Shown: one piece after another, positions 8,345-17,451 of the stretch | How positions within the stretch are numbered: position 1 is the stretch's first letter | Layout: each line of letters starts with the position of its first letter | Assembly (NCBI RefSeq): GCF_030063335.1 | Contig: NZ_JASISW010000009.1 | Location: 167,515-231,514 of the forward strand | Direction of reading: 5' to 3' | DNA: 64,000 nt | Origin: Rhodococcus sp. G-MC3 | GTDB lineage: Bacteria > Actinomycetota > Actinomycetes > Mycobacteriales > Mycobacteriaceae | Program-made: the position numbers and the translations under genes | Notes under the pieces: model-generated | The model's input: the letters and a program-made list of their open reading frames with translations, nothing else | What the model was told of the DNA's origin: nothing | The model's database searches: none

Positions 8345-9751
8345 TCATTCGCGTGGTCCTGACGGCCGCAGCACGACGGCCGTCAGGACCGCACCCGCCA
8401 GGGCTCCCACCGCAGCGATGACGAATGTCGTCGACATCGACGTGACCTCGTCCCCCACGCGCGGCGACGCGATGGCCGCAGCAGCAACGCCGAACACGGC
8501 GCCGAACTGCCGGAACGTATTCATTGCGCCTGATGCGGCACCCACCGACTCCGCCGGAACCGCGTTCATCATCGCGGCAATCGCGACGACACCGCCGGAG
8601 AGCGGTATGCCGATCCCGAGCAAGGCGAGTGCGACTCCGTAGACGGCGAACGGTGCGCCCGCCGGGATCGACAACAGACCCAGCATCCCGGCGCAGATCG
8701 AGCCGAGCCCGAGCAACATCGTCGGACGGGTACCGAGCCGACCGACGATATACGAGGCACTCAGCGATCCGATTCCCATTGCGCCGAAGAGCGGGAGGAA
8801 TTGCAGGCCCGTCGCGATCGGACTGAGGCCTTGCTCCCCCTGCAGGTACAGAGTGAGGATGAACAGCACGCCGTAGAGGCCGAACAATCCGAGGAAATTG
8901 ACTGCACATGCAGCGAAGACTTCGGGGATGCGGAGCAGTCCCGGCGGCAACATCGGCAGCTCGGTGCGGCGCTCCCACAAGACGAACGCCGCCGCAGAGA
9001 GAGCCGCAACCCCGAAGGTCACCAGCACGAACGGATCCGCCCAGCCGCGATGCGGGCCTTCGACCACCGCGAGTGTGGCGCCGACACCTGCCGCGACGAA
9101 GAAGGCCTGGCCGAGGACGTCGACACCACCGCTACGCGATTTTTCCCTGGGACGCAGAGAAATCCGCAGTGCACCCCACGCGAGCACCGCGATGGGAACA
9201 TTGATCCAGAACAACGACTGCCATCCCGCCGACGACACCAGCACCCCACCGACCAGCGGTCCGAGTGCAAGGGCAACCCCCGCGGTGCCACCCCACAGGC
9301 CGATAGCCTTCGCCCGGGCCGTCGGGTCGGGAAAGTGTGTGGTCAACGCCGCGACGGACAAGGGAACGATGACCGCCGCGCACACGCCCTGCAAGGCGCG
9401 ACCCGTGATCAGCACGCTCATGGTCGGCGCGAGGGCGCAGACGATCGATGCGAGCCCGAACGCACCGGTGCCACCGAGCAACATGCGCCGGGTACCGAAT
9501 CGGTCGCCGAGCAGCCCGCCCGACAACAGCAGGCACGCGAATGCCAATGTGTACGCGTCCAGAATCCATTGCGCCGCAGTGTCTCCGCCATCCAGGCGGT
9601 CTGCGATGGACGGAATCGCTACCGGAGCGATGCTGGTGTCGAGGTAGACGATGAACGTCACCGCGCAGATGCCCCACAGGAGGGTGCGCCGACGAAGTTC
9701 AGGCTGGCTCGCGGATGTATCGGTTCGGGAGATATCACTATCCGAAGTCAC
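8345..9751 (-). CDS. MFS transporter, DHA2 (14-TM) drug exporter type
   Basis: A 468-residue integral membrane protein with alternating hydrophobic segments throughout. The first helix carries VYLDTSIAPVAIPSI, corresponding to the DHA2 motif LDxTIVNVALP, followed by AAQWILDAYTLAFACLLLSGG and the loop motif GDRFGTRRM. The family exports drugs or small lipophilic metabolites by proton antiport. The GTG start at 9751 has no clear ribosome site and may be leaderless or reinitiating. An imperfect inverted repeat abuts the start. A role in exporting the product of the nearby lipid genes is possible but only inferred from proximity. Confidence 0.87.
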   Translation of the reverse strand: MTSDSDISRTDTSASQPELRRRTLLWGICAVTFIVYLDTSIAPVAIPSIADRLDGGDTAAQWILDAYTLAFACLLLSGGLLGDRFGTRRMLLGGTGAFGLASIVCALAPTMSVLITGRALQGVCAAVIVPLSVAALTTHFPDPTARAKAIGLWGGTAGVALALGPLVGGVLVSSAGWQSLFWINVPIAVLAWGALRISLRPREKSRSGGVDVLGQAFFVAAGVGATLAVVEGPHRGWADPFVLVTFGVAALSAAAFVLWERRTELPMLPPGLLRIPEVFAACAVNFLGLFGLYGVLFILTLYLQGEQGLSPIATGLQFLPLFGAMGIGSLSASYIVGRLGTRPTMLLGLGSICAGMLGLLSIPAGAPFAVYGVALALLGIGIPLSGGVVAIAAMMNAVPAESVGAASGAMNTFRQFGAVFGVAAAAIASPRVGDEVTSMSTTFVIAAVGALAGAVLTAVVLRPSGPRE

Positions 9752-9770
9752 TCGAACATCGTATGCTCGA
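9752..9770. promoter_or_regulatory. Imperfect inverted repeat at exporter start (candidate operator)
   Basis: TCGAACATCGTATGCTCGA pairs at seven of nine positions about a central G and sits directly against the exporter start codon, where a TetR-type repressor could act. No regulator gene adjoins it, so function is inferred only from position and symmetry. Confidence 0.3.
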
Positions 9771-9960
9771 AATCCGAAATACTCTGATGCACCGTCTCTT
9801 TCGATGGGAAGCGATAGTCAACGCCTATTCTGGTTGGCCAGGACCGCAGGAATCCTGAATATCTCATGGTTCGCGTGACGTCGATCGCACGCGTCCAAAA
9901 TCCTATCGGCCCAGGTCCGCGCACCGACATCGCTCTCGGCGCACCACTACGGCAACCGGT

Positions 9961-9982
9961 GTTCACCCTGGGTACACAGTGG
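9961..9982 (+). promoter_or_regulatory. Candidate PHO box (two 11-base direct-repeat units)
   Basis: GTTCACCCTGG is followed at once by GTACACAGTGG, two 11-base units resembling the actinobacterial PhoP/RegX3 consensus GTTCACC plus four bases. They lie about 50 bases upstream of the importer's first gene. That position suits phosphate-starvation control of a Ugp-like system. Only two units are seen and the second differs at two consensus positions. Confidence 0.4.
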
Positions 9983-10030
9983 CGTGTTGGCATGTTCCTA
10001 CTGATCACGGGCACGACAAGGAGATACACG

Positions 10031-11176
10031 TTGAGTCGAATTCAACTCGAATCGGTGTCGAAGAAATTCGGTGCCACCCATGCGATTTTTGACGTGAGTC
10101 TCGACATTGCGGACGGCGAATTCATGGTCCTTCTGGGACCGAGTGGTTGTGGCAAGTCGACCCTCCTCCGTATGGTGGCCGGGCTGACCCAGCCGACGTC
10201 GGGCCAGATTCTGCTCGACGACAAAGACATCACCTCGGCAGCTCCACGTCAGAGAGATCTTGCAATGGTCTTTCAAAGCTACGCTCTGTACCCGCATCTG
10301 ACCGTCGCCAAGAATATCGGATTTCCCCTGCGCGCCCGCAAGGTCTCGCGACGATCCATCGCCGACAGCGTTGCGAACGTGGCATCGATCCTCGATCTGA
10401 CCCAGCTGCTGGGACGGAGGCCGGGTGAATTGTCCGGTGGACAGCGGCAGCGTGTTGCACTGGCGAGAGCCATGGTCCGCGATCCCGGCGCATTCCTGAT
10501 GGACGAGCCCCTGTCCAATTTGGATGCAAAACTGCGGAGCGCGACGCGAACCGAGCTCATCGAACTGCACAACCGGATCGGCACCACGTTTTTGTACGTC
10601 ACTCACGACCAGGTCGAGGCCATGACGATGGCCTCTCGAATTGCGTTGATGAACAACGGGCGCGTGGAGCAGGTTGGCACTCCGACCGAGCTATACGACA
10701 CTCCGCTATCGACCTTCGTGGCCGGCTTTCTCGGTGCGCCTCCCATGAATCTCATCGAGGCCGACGTGTTGAGCCGGGGCGGTCAACTGTACGCCGAAGC
10801 AACCGAATTCTCGATGCCGCTTGGTATTTCATCCACCGACGTCGCCAGCCGCGCCGTGACCGTCGGCGTACGGCCGGAGCGTATTGTTCTGCGCCGGGGC
10901 GGCACTGGAAACCCGGCAACGGTCACCACAGTGGAGAACCTCGGGAGCGAGGAACTGGTTCACGTGCTCGTTGGTCAGAACTCCCTGTGCGCGAAAGTTT
11001 CTCGACCATCCGACGTACGACCCGGTGACAGGGTCCACCTCGGCCTCGAAACGTCGGACATCCACCTGTTCGACCGTGATACCGGGCGCCGGCTGATCTG
11101 GCAGAACGAGCACGCGGTCGCCGACATCGGCACCACCGCTCGCGAGACGACGAGCATCCCGGTCTTCACGTCCTAG
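10031..11176 (+). CDS. ABC importer ATPase (UgpC/MalK-like)
   Basis: A 381-residue cytoplasmic ATPase of a carbohydrate-type (CUT1) importer. Walker A GPSGCGKST is at residues 36-44, signature LSGGQRQRVALARA from 134, Walker B FLMDEP near 154-159, and the switch His lies in YVTHDQVEAM. The last 130 residues form the OB-fold regulatory domain typical of MalK/UgpC. TTG at 10031 is chosen because AAGGAG lies seven bases upstream and MSRIQLESVSKKFG matches the usual N-terminus; longer starts add unrelated residues. It heads a five-gene operon and follows the candidate PHO box. Confidence 0.92.
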   Translation: MSRIQLESVSKKFGATHAIFDVSLDIADGEFMVLLGPSGCGKSTLLRMVAGLTQPTSGQILLDDKDITSAAPRQRDLAMVFQSYALYPHLTVAKNIGFPLRARKVSRRSIADSVANVASILDLTQLLGRRPGELSGGQRQRVALARAMVRDPGAFLMDEPLSNLDAKLRSATRTELIELHNRIGTTFLYVTHDQVEAMTMASRIALMNNGRVEQVGTPTELYDTPLSTFVAGFLGAPPMNLIEADVLSRGGQLYAEATEFSMPLGISSTDVASRAVTVGVRPERIVLRRGGTGNPATVTTVENLGSEELVHVLVGQNSLCAKVSRPSDVRPGDRVHLGLETSDIHLFDRDTGRRLIWQNEHAVADIGTTARETTSIPVFTS

Positions 11177-11220
11177 ACCACAATTTCTCCTTTCCCGACC
11201 GAACCTAACCAGGAGCTTCA

Positions 11221-12597
11221 GTGAACAGGACCCTTCTCGGCGTGGGCGCACTCGTAACAAGTGCGCTCGTGCTGACCGCGTGCGGCGGTCTCGGCAGCAC
11301 GACGACGACGGAGGCGGCAACCGCCTCCGCATCGGTGCCCGAACTGACCGATGACCAGCAGGTCTCGATCGTCTTCGAGAGTTACAACTACGGCCTCGCT
11401 GGTGCGTGGACCGACACGTTCAACACCCTGATCGGCGAATTCGAGAAGCAACACCCGAACATCACCGTCACGGCGCAGAAGCCGCAGGGAAACAGCCCGA
11501 ACCCCGCAACGGACACCGTCTCGAGCATTCAGAACCAAACGGTCGCGGGGGCACCCCCGGACGTTGCACAGCTCGGGTTCAGTGACCTGGACTTCACCAT
11601 TCACCAACTGGGAGCCCAGTCGCTCGACAACCTCTTCGGCAAGGACGAAGTACAGAAGAACTTCGACGGAACCAAGCACGCCTACGCACCCACCGCACGC
11701 ACCCTGGCCGACTGGGACGGGACCACATACGGCGTCCCGTTCGTGTTCTCCACACCCGTCTTCTATTACAATGCAACACTGTTCGAGCAGGCCGGCCTCA
11801 ACCCCGCCGATCCGCCTTCGACCTGGGACGAGGTTGCCGACGCGGCGAAGACCATTGCCGACCGAACCGGCAAGGGCGGGGTGTACCTCGACTGCCTTAC
11901 CAAGTCGGCCAAAGACTGGTGCTTCCAGAGCTTGGTTCGGTCGAACGGTGGACGCGTCATCTCAGAGGATCGGACGTCGCTCGAGTTCGCCGACGAGGCG
12001 GCCGTCGAAGCCACGACGATGGCTCAGAGTCTGGTTGCCGACGGAGCGACGCCAGTGCTGAGCCAGCAGCAGGGATACGAGGCTTTCGCTCGTGGCGATA
12101 TGGGAATGATTCTCGAGACCAGCGCAATACAGGGGACGTTCACCAAGGGCGCCAAGGACAAATGGGATCTGCGTGCGACCACGATGCCGTCCTTCGGCGA
12201 CGAGCCTGTCGTTCCCACCAACTCGGGGGCGTCGTTGTTCACGTTCGCATCCGACCCCGCGAAGCAGCGGGCGTCGTGGGAACTCATGAAGTTCCTGACC
12301 AGCGAGCAGTCCTACACCGCGATATCGCAGGGCATCGGCTACCTACCGTTGCGTACCGGGCTTGTCGACGATCCCGAGGGGCTTCAAAATTGGGCGGCGA
12401 CGAGCCCCCTGATCGGTCCGAACCTCCAGCAGCTGGAGTCGATGGAGCCGTGGGTATCCATGCCCGGCAACAACTATCTGCAGATTCGTGACGGAATGAT
12501 GGACGCCGTCGAGTCGATCGTCTATCAGGGTGCGGATCCGGGTCCAACGCTGAACGCCGCCCTCGATCAGGGCACCGCGCTTCTCCCCGCTCGGTGA
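11221..12597 (+). CDS. Extracellular solute-binding lipoprotein (UgpB-like)
   Basis: A 458-residue family 1 solute-binding protein that captures substrate outside the membrane for the adjacent permeases. The signal peptide ends in lipobox LTAC, with Cys21 to be lipidated. The mature protein opens with a Thr/Ala/Ser-rich linker and then SIVFESYNYGLAGAWTDTFN. Family features include YGVPFVFSTPVFYYN and a C-terminal NNYLQIRDGMMDAVES helix. The GTG start has AGGAG seven bases upstream. The closest recognisable type is UgpB (glycerol-3-phosphate or glycerophosphodiester), supported by the phosphoesterase downstream, but a sugar ligand cannot be excluded. Confidence 0.88.
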   Translation: MNRTLLGVGALVTSALVLTACGGLGSTTTTEAATASASVPELTDDQQVSIVFESYNYGLAGAWTDTFNTLIGEFEKQHPNITVTAQKPQGNSPNPATDTVSSIQNQTVAGAPPDVAQLGFSDLDFTIHQLGAQSLDNLFGKDEVQKNFDGTKHAYAPTARTLADWDGTTYGVPFVFSTPVFYYNATLFEQAGLNPADPPSTWDEVADAAKTIADRTGKGGVYLDCLTKSAKDWCFQSLVRSNGGRVISEDRTSLEFADEAAVEATTMAQSLVADGATPVLSQQQGYEAFARGDMGMILETSAIQGTFTKGAKDKWDLRATTMPSFGDEPVVPTNSGASLFTFASDPAKQRASWELMKFLTSEQSYTAISQGIGYLPLRTGLVDDPEGLQNWAATSPLIGPNLQQLESMEPWVSMPGNNYLQIRDGMMDAVESIVYQGADPGPTLNAALDQGTALLPAR

Positions 12598-12637
12598 ACT
12601 GTCGACCCGGCCGATACCGCTCGAGAAAGGACACAAG

Positions 12638-13510
12638 ATGACTGGACCTGATTTCACCGTCGTTCAGTTGACGGACACCCATATTCGCCGAGAGGGTGAG
12701 AAAGTGCACGGTGTGGTCGACACGCTCGACAACCTGCACACGGTCCTCGACCGACTGGTGAACTCCGGGCAGCGCATCGACGCCCTGGTTCTCTCGGGAG
12801 ATCTCACCGACAACGGTGACCCGGAGGCATACCGCCGATTGCGTAATGCGGTCGTTCCCGCCGCTGACGCATTGGGCGCCGTGGTGATCTACGCGATGGG
12901 CAATCACGACAATCGAGAAGCGTTCGTTCACGAGTTGTTCGCGTCACCACGCGCAGATGCGGCCCCGGTCGACACCGACCAGCCCATCGACGCCGTCTTC
13001 GACCTCGGTGGCGTCCGGATCGTCGTATTGGACAGCACTACGGCGGGGAGACACGACGGCCGGCTCGAGCCGAGCCAGTTGTCCTGGCTTACCGGCGTTC
13101 TCGACGAGCCGGCCCCCGGCGGCACGATCCTGGTGCTGCATCACCCACCGATCCCATCACCGGTCACGTCGGTGAATTCTCTTCGGCTACAGCACTCGGA
13201 GCATCTCGAGGCCGTTCTTGTCGGCTCCGACGTAGGCATGATCCTGTGTGGTCACGCTCATCACACAGGATCGGGGTCGATCGCTGGGATTCCGGTGTGG
13301 GTGGGTCCCGCGATGTCGTACCGTGTCGACCCGATACCGCCCGTAGGCCGACATCGTGGTGTCGTCGGGTTCGGCTTCACCCGCATCGACGTGTTCGGGT
13401 CCTCCTTCGTCGCCACGGCGGTGGAAGCCACGCCGACGGCCACGGTATACGACGAGTCGATGCAGGACGTTCTCGACAAGCTCGCGGCGCTCTCACTCCG
13501 GGCGGGGTGA
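12638..13510 (+). CDS. Metallophosphoesterase (GpdQ/CpdA-like phosphodiesterase)
   Basis: A 290-residue calcineurin-fold phosphoesterase with all metal-binding blocks in order: D13-x-H15 in LTDTHI, LSGDLTDNG, MGNHDNRE, LHHPPIPS and LCGHAHHTG. This is the class III phosphodiesterase layout seen in CpdA, Rv0805 and glycerophosphodiesterase GpdQ. There is no signal peptide, so it acts in the cytoplasm. It sits between the binding-protein gene and the first permease, which suggests that it hydrolyses the imported compound, for example a glycerophosphodiester. A cyclic-nucleotide substrate is the main alternative. Confidence 0.87.
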   Translation: MTGPDFTVVQLTDTHIRREGEKVHGVVDTLDNLHTVLDRLVNSGQRIDALVLSGDLTDNGDPEAYRRLRNAVVPAADALGAVVIYAMGNHDNREAFVHELFASPRADAAPVDTDQPIDAVFDLGGVRIVVLDSTTAGRHDGRLEPSQLSWLTGVLDEPAPGGTILVLHHPPIPSPVTSVNSLRLQHSEHLEAVLVGSDVGMILCGHAHHTGSGSIAGIPVWVGPAMSYRVDPIPPVGRHRGVVGFGFTRIDVFGSSFVATAVEATPTATVYDESMQDVLDKLAALSLRAG

Positions 13511-13513
13511 GAG

Positions 13514-14470
13514 GTGTTCGTCAGCGTTCTCGACCCCCCCGTGCCGGCCGAAGCGGCGACCTCCGAACACTCTCGGCCCGTCCGGAATTCATCGTTCGCG
13601 CGCGTCCTGCGCGTCGCCCAGCCCTATCTCTACCTGACGCCGGCCATCGCCCTGCTCGTCGTCTGGACTTATCGTCCTCTCGTCCAGGCTGCTCAGTTGT
13701 CGACGTATTCGTGGAATCTATTGCCGACGACACCGATGCAGGCGGTCGGCGCGGACAACTACCGTCGTCTGCTCGAGTTGCCGGCCGTCGGTGACTCCAT
13801 TTGGCGCACGGTCGTTCTGATCCTCGCCCTTCTTCCCTTTTCGATCGTTCTGCCCGTGGTGATCGCGTTTGCGACGCGGGGCGTGCACGGTCGCGCGCGC
13901 GTGGTTTATCAGAGCATCATCTTCGCTCCGTTCCTGATCGCACCGGTAGCGGGTGCGGCAGTGTGGCAGTGGCTGCTCGATCCGAGCGCCGGGGTCGTCA
14001 ACCGGATTCTCGGTTCGGACCGCAACTGGATCCAGGACACCGGCACCGCTCAGTGGGTGATCATCATCATCACGGGGTGGCACTTTCTCGGGTTCGCGGT
14101 GCTGGTGGTGTCCGCAGGCATGGCGGGCGTAAACAGCGACTACTCCGAGGCCGCGCAGATGGACGGGGCGTCGCGGTGGCAAATCGATCGATGGATCACA
14201 CTTCCGTTGCTCTCCCCCACCCTGGTGTTTCTCATGCTCATGACCGTCCTGCTCAGTGCGCAATGGACCTTCCCGCTGATCGACACACTGACTCAGGGCG
14301 GGCCATCGCAATCGACTACCAACATCTATTACCTGTTGTGGGACTATGGTTTCCACAGCTTCGACGCCGGACTCAGCGCCGCCGCGGGCATAGTACTGTT
14401 CGTGGGTTTCGGTGCGGTCGCAGGTGTCCTCGTCTGGCTCTCCGAACGGATTACGTTTCATGACAATTGA
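13514..14470 (+). CDS. ABC importer permease (UgpA/MalF-like)
   Basis: A 318-residue inner-membrane permease with six or more hydrophobic segments. The EAA loop that docks onto the ATPase reads YSEAAQMDGASRWQIDRWITLPLL (about residues 214-237), with the invariant G. The GTG start lies four bases after the phosphoesterase stop. The gene overlaps the second permease by 11 bases, so the two chains are translated together and presumably form the heterodimeric channel. Confidence 0.9.
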   Translation: MFVSVLDPPVPAEAATSEHSRPVRNSSFARVLRVAQPYLYLTPAIALLVVWTYRPLVQAAQLSTYSWNLLPTTPMQAVGADNYRRLLELPAVGDSIWRTVVLILALLPFSIVLPVVIAFATRGVHGRARVVYQSIIFAPFLIAPVAGAAVWQWLLDPSAGVVNRILGSDRNWIQDTGTAQWVIIIITGWHFLGFAVLVVSAGMAGVNSDYSEAAQMDGASRWQIDRWITLPLLSPTLVFLMLMTVLLSAQWTFPLIDTLTQGGPSQSTTNIYYLLWDYGFHSFDAGLSAAAGIVLFVGFGAVAGVLVWLSERITFHDN

Positions 14471-15317
14471 AATGCGGGATTCCGATGCCCCCGACACCGT
14501 CGAGGGTGGCGGCGATCTTCTGCGGCGGATACGCGGGCACACAGTCCTGATCGTCATAGCGGTGGTGTGTGCGTTCCCGATCTATTGGCTGTTCGCGACA
14601 TCGTTGCGTCGGCCCGGCGATGTCGGGTCCCTCTCACCGTTTCCGTGGCCGCTGTCGATCGAGAACTACACGGACGCCGCATCGAAAGTCGACATCTTCG
14701 GGCTTCTGATGAACACGTTCGGTGTCGCGTTCGTGTCCGCCGCCGCACAACTGTTGATCGCATTGCTCGCGTCGTACGCGTTTGCCATGTACACGTTCCG
14801 TTTTCAGAAACTCCTCTACCTAGCGTTCGTCGGGACGTGGTTGGTGCCGTTCCAGGTCACTATGCTGCCCAATTACGTCCTCTTGTATCAAATGGGCCTG
14901 ATCAACACTCTTGCCGGTGTCGTGGTGCCGACGCTGTGTTCGGCTCTCGGGGTGTTGATGCTGCGTCAACACATGACCAGTTTCCCGAAGGAACTGGTGG
15001 CGGCCGCGCGAATGGATGGCCGATCGTCCTGGTCGATCCTGTGGACGGTCGTGGTACCCAATCTGCGCCCGGCTCTAGCGGCGTTGTCCATCCTCCTGTT
15101 CATCAACTCATGGAACGAATACTTCTGGCCTGCAGTGGTTCTGCAGCGTAACAACGCAGTCCTTCAGCTCGGATTGCTCAGCTTCATGGGAACCGAGGGC
15201 AACGATTGGGGCCCGATGATGGCGGTGGCCGGAATGGCGTGCCTACCTGTGTTCATTCTCTACATCGTGCTGCAACGGCACATCGTCAACGCATTCGTCC
15301 GCTCCGGCCTCAAGTAA
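14460..15317 (+). CDS. ABC importer permease (UgpE/MalG-like)
   Basis: A 285-residue second permease of the importer with about six membrane segments. The EAA loop is seen as ELVAAARMDGRSSWSILWTV, followed by the C-terminal segment typical of MalG/UgpE. ATG at 14460 is used because it lies inside the end of the upstream permease gene (11-base overlap) and starts just before a short cytoplasmic leader. It is the last gene of the operon; a strong bidirectional hairpin follows at once. Confidence 0.9.
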   Translation: MTIEMRDSDAPDTVEGGGDLLRRIRGHTVLIVIAVVCAFPIYWLFATSLRRPGDVGSLSPFPWPLSIENYTDAASKVDIFGLLMNTFGVAFVSAAAQLLIALLASYAFAMYTFRFQKLLYLAFVGTWLVPFQVTMLPNYVLLYQMGLINTLAGVVVPTLCSALGVLMLRQHMTSFPKELVAAARMDGRSSWSILWTVVVPNLRPALAALSILLFINSWNEYFWPAVVLQRNNAVLQLGLLSFMGTEGNDWGPMMAVAGMACLPVFILYIVLQRHIVNAFVRSGLK

Positions 15318-15325
15318 GCATCCGA

Positions 15326-15361
15326 CCAGGGGCACCCCGAGTCGGTCCGGGGTGACCCTGG
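15326..15361. terminator. Bidirectional hairpin terminator
   Basis: The arms CCAGGG-CACCCCG and CGGGGTG-CCCTGG form a long GC-rich stem with one internal mismatch and an eight-base loop. It lies between the convergent importer operon and the acetyltransferase gene and has no U-tract, as is common in actinobacteria. Confidence 0.7.
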
Positions 15362-15391
15362 TTGGGAACGCGTATCAAGCTTGGCGAGCTT

Positions 15392-16012
15392 CTACGGTGC
15401 AGCAAAGAGCGGAAACAGCTTCGGCCCACCGTCGGGAAGTACGATCTCCGATCCGACCCGGGACAATCCAAGTCGCTCCCACAGTCTGAGGCTGCGCTCG
15501 CTCGACGCCTCTGCATAGACACCCACACCGTCGGCGATCCGCAGTTCGCGCAACGTGCCGGTCAGAGCAGCCCGCACACCGGTCCCCCGCGAACGTTCGC
15601 GCACGCCGGCGAACATCACGTGGCAGTGTGGCGGAAGATCCGTCGGGTGATGTTCGTCGAGCAGTTCCATCAATACGCGGACGCGGCTACCCGTCGGCCC
15701 GGTGGCGGACTCGAGCCGGTCCAGCAGACCTGCGCTCTCGTCCTCGGTCGGCACCGCATCGGTGGGTCTCGACCACACGATGACAGCATCGTAATCGGTT
15801 GAGGTAGCGGCCATTCCGCCGCGGTCCAGTATGTCCGTGGTGACGATCGAGAAGAATGCGTCCAGGTACCGACTCCGTTCGGGTGTGTCGACGGGAATTG
15901 CCCACTCGATGATCGGGTCCTGCCCGAACGACGCCGTCAGCGTTGCAACGACCGCGTCGAGGTCTGGTGCACTGGTCACGTTCGGTTCGGGTGTAACGCG
16001 GGTGGTGGTCAT
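15392..16012 (-). CDS. GNAT-family N-acetyltransferase
   Basis: A 206-residue GNAT acyltransferase. The acetyl-CoA pyrophosphate loop is seen as RERSRGTGVRAAL (about residue 145), and the C-terminal EASSERSLRLWERLGL is the usual last strand and helix. ATG at 16012 has GGAGG seven bases upstream and overlaps the decarboxylase stop by ATGA. As the last gene of the PUFA-synthase-like operon it may transfer an acyl or acetyl group onto an amine made by the upstream decarboxylase. That role is inference; GNAT substrates cannot be read from sequence. Confidence 0.85.
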   Translation of the reverse strand: MTTTRVTPEPNVTSAPDLDAVVATLTASFGQDPIIEWAIPVDTPERSRYLDAFFSIVTTDILDRGGMAATSTDYDAVIVWSRPTDAVPTEDESAGLLDRLESATGPTGSRVRVLMELLDEHHPTDLPPHCHVMFAGVRERSRGTGVRAALTGTLRELRIADGVGVYAEASSERSLRLWERLGLSRVGSEIVLPDGGPKLFPLFAAP

Positions 16013-17451
16013 ACGAATTCCTCCAGAGGGACGGAAGCGGAGTGATGCAGTGAAGTAGCCTCTCGATGCGCACCGATCAGCGCAGCGATGCACCGGTCGA
16101 TGTCGGCGCGATCGGTCTGCCAATTGCACACCGACAGTCGCAGTGTGGGCTGCCCGAACCACGTTGTTGGGCTGGCCCAGCCTGTTCCGCACCGCTGCAC
16201 GATGTCGACGACGCGGCTGAGGTGGCCCGCTGTGTCACCGTCCGGAGCATCGAATCGAACCAGCACCTGGTTGAGCACGACATCGTTGACGACGGTGATC
16301 CCAGCCTCGCCGTCCAGGTTCGACGCCAGATCTCGTGCGAGCCGACAGCAACGGTCGATGAGTTCGGCTACACCGTCCCGGCCCAGGTGGCGGAGGGTAG
16401 CCCACAGTACGAGACTGCGCGCGCGGCGTGACATGTCCGGTGAATAGTCGACGGGATCTCGGTCCCCGTCGGTGGCGACGGTCAAGTATTCGGCGCTGGT
16501 CCGTAGCGCCGCGCGATGGGCGTCGGGATGCGCACACAGTGCGATACCGCAGTCGTAGGGAACGTTCAGCCATTTGTGCGCATCCGTCGCCCACGAGTCA
16601 GCGGCGGCGAGTCCCGATACGTGACGGCTCACGGTGGGTCCTGCGGCGGCCCACATACCGAAGGCCGCGTCGACGTGTACCCACCCCCCGCGCTCGTGCG
16701 TCAGCCGGCAGATGTCGACCAGTGGGTCGACGGAACCGGAGTCGACGTTGCCGACCTGAGCGCACACGATGAGCGGGCCCGACGTTGTATCGAGACGATC
16801 CATGAACGCGGGCAGCGACATTCGGCCCTGGTCGTCCACGTCGACCGGGTAAACCTGTCCGGCCATGCCGAGCAGGCGGATCGCACGTGACACCGTGACG
16901 TGACATCCCTTGCTGACCAGAATGCGGGGCGCGGGTGCGCCGATCAGGCCGTCGTCATCGACGTTCCAGCCTGCGGCGGCGAGCACCGCGTGACGGGCCG
17001 CGGCCAGCCCGGTCAGGTTCGCCGTCGCACAGCCGGTGGTCACTCCCACCGACACGCCCGACGGCAGCCCGAACAGATCGATCAACCATCGCGTGACCGT
17101 CTCCTCGACGACCGAGGCAACGGGGCTCGTCGCGTACAGCGCCCCGCACTGATCCCACACCGACGTCAGCCACTCGGTTGCGACCGCAACGGGGTACGCA
17201 CCGCCCATGACGAAGCCGAGAAAGGTAGGCGCTCCGGAGTGCAGCAGCCCCGGTTCGCCGCGGGCGACGAGCTCGGAAACCACATCGTGTGGGTCTTCGC
17301 CGCGCCTCGGGAGGGGTCGAACGAAGTCCGCGCGCAAACGATCTCGGTCCGCCTCGACCCGAGTACTGTCGGAACGGCCGTCCCGGACGTACCTCTCGCT
17401 GTAGCGCGCGACGGTCGTGAGCAGGCTCGCCGTCCTGTCCGCCTCCGTCAT
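16009..17451 (-). CDS. PLP-dependent group II (aromatic-L-amino-acid-type) decarboxylase
   Basis: A 480-residue pyridoxal-phosphate decarboxylase that would turn an amino acid into the amine. The PLP lysine is Lys293 in DAHKWLNVPYDCG, preceded by WVHVDAAFG, whose Asp pairs with the pyridine nitrogen. The N-terminal region HSGAPTFLGFVMGG and the SVWDQCGALYATSP segment fit the group II fold. ATG at 17451 overlaps the PfaD-like stop, and its own stop overlaps the acetyltransferase start. Such an enzyme inside a PUFA-synthase-like operon is unusual and suggests an amine or amide in the product. The amino-acid substrate is unknown. Confidence 0.88.
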   Translation of the reverse strand: MTEADRTASLLTTVARYSERYVRDGRSDSTRVEADRDRLRADFVRPLPRRGEDPHDVVSELVARGEPGLLHSGAPTFLGFVMGGAYPVAVATEWLTSVWDQCGALYATSPVASVVEETVTRWLIDLFGLPSGVSVGVTTGCATANLTGLAAARHAVLAAAGWNVDDDGLIGAPAPRILVSKGCHVTVSRAIRLLGMAGQVYPVDVDDQGRMSLPAFMDRLDTTSGPLIVCAQVGNVDSGSVDPLVDICRLTHERGGWVHVDAAFGMWAAAGPTVSRHVSGLAAADSWATDAHKWLNVPYDCGIALCAHPDAHRAALRTSAEYLTVATDGDRDPVDYSPDMSRRARSLVLWATLRHLGRDGVAELIDRCCRLARDLASNLDGEAGITVVNDVVLNQVLVRFDAPDGDTAGHLSRVVDIVQRCGTGWASPTTWFGQPTLRLSVCNWQTDRADIDRCIAALIGAHREATSLHHSASVPLEEFV

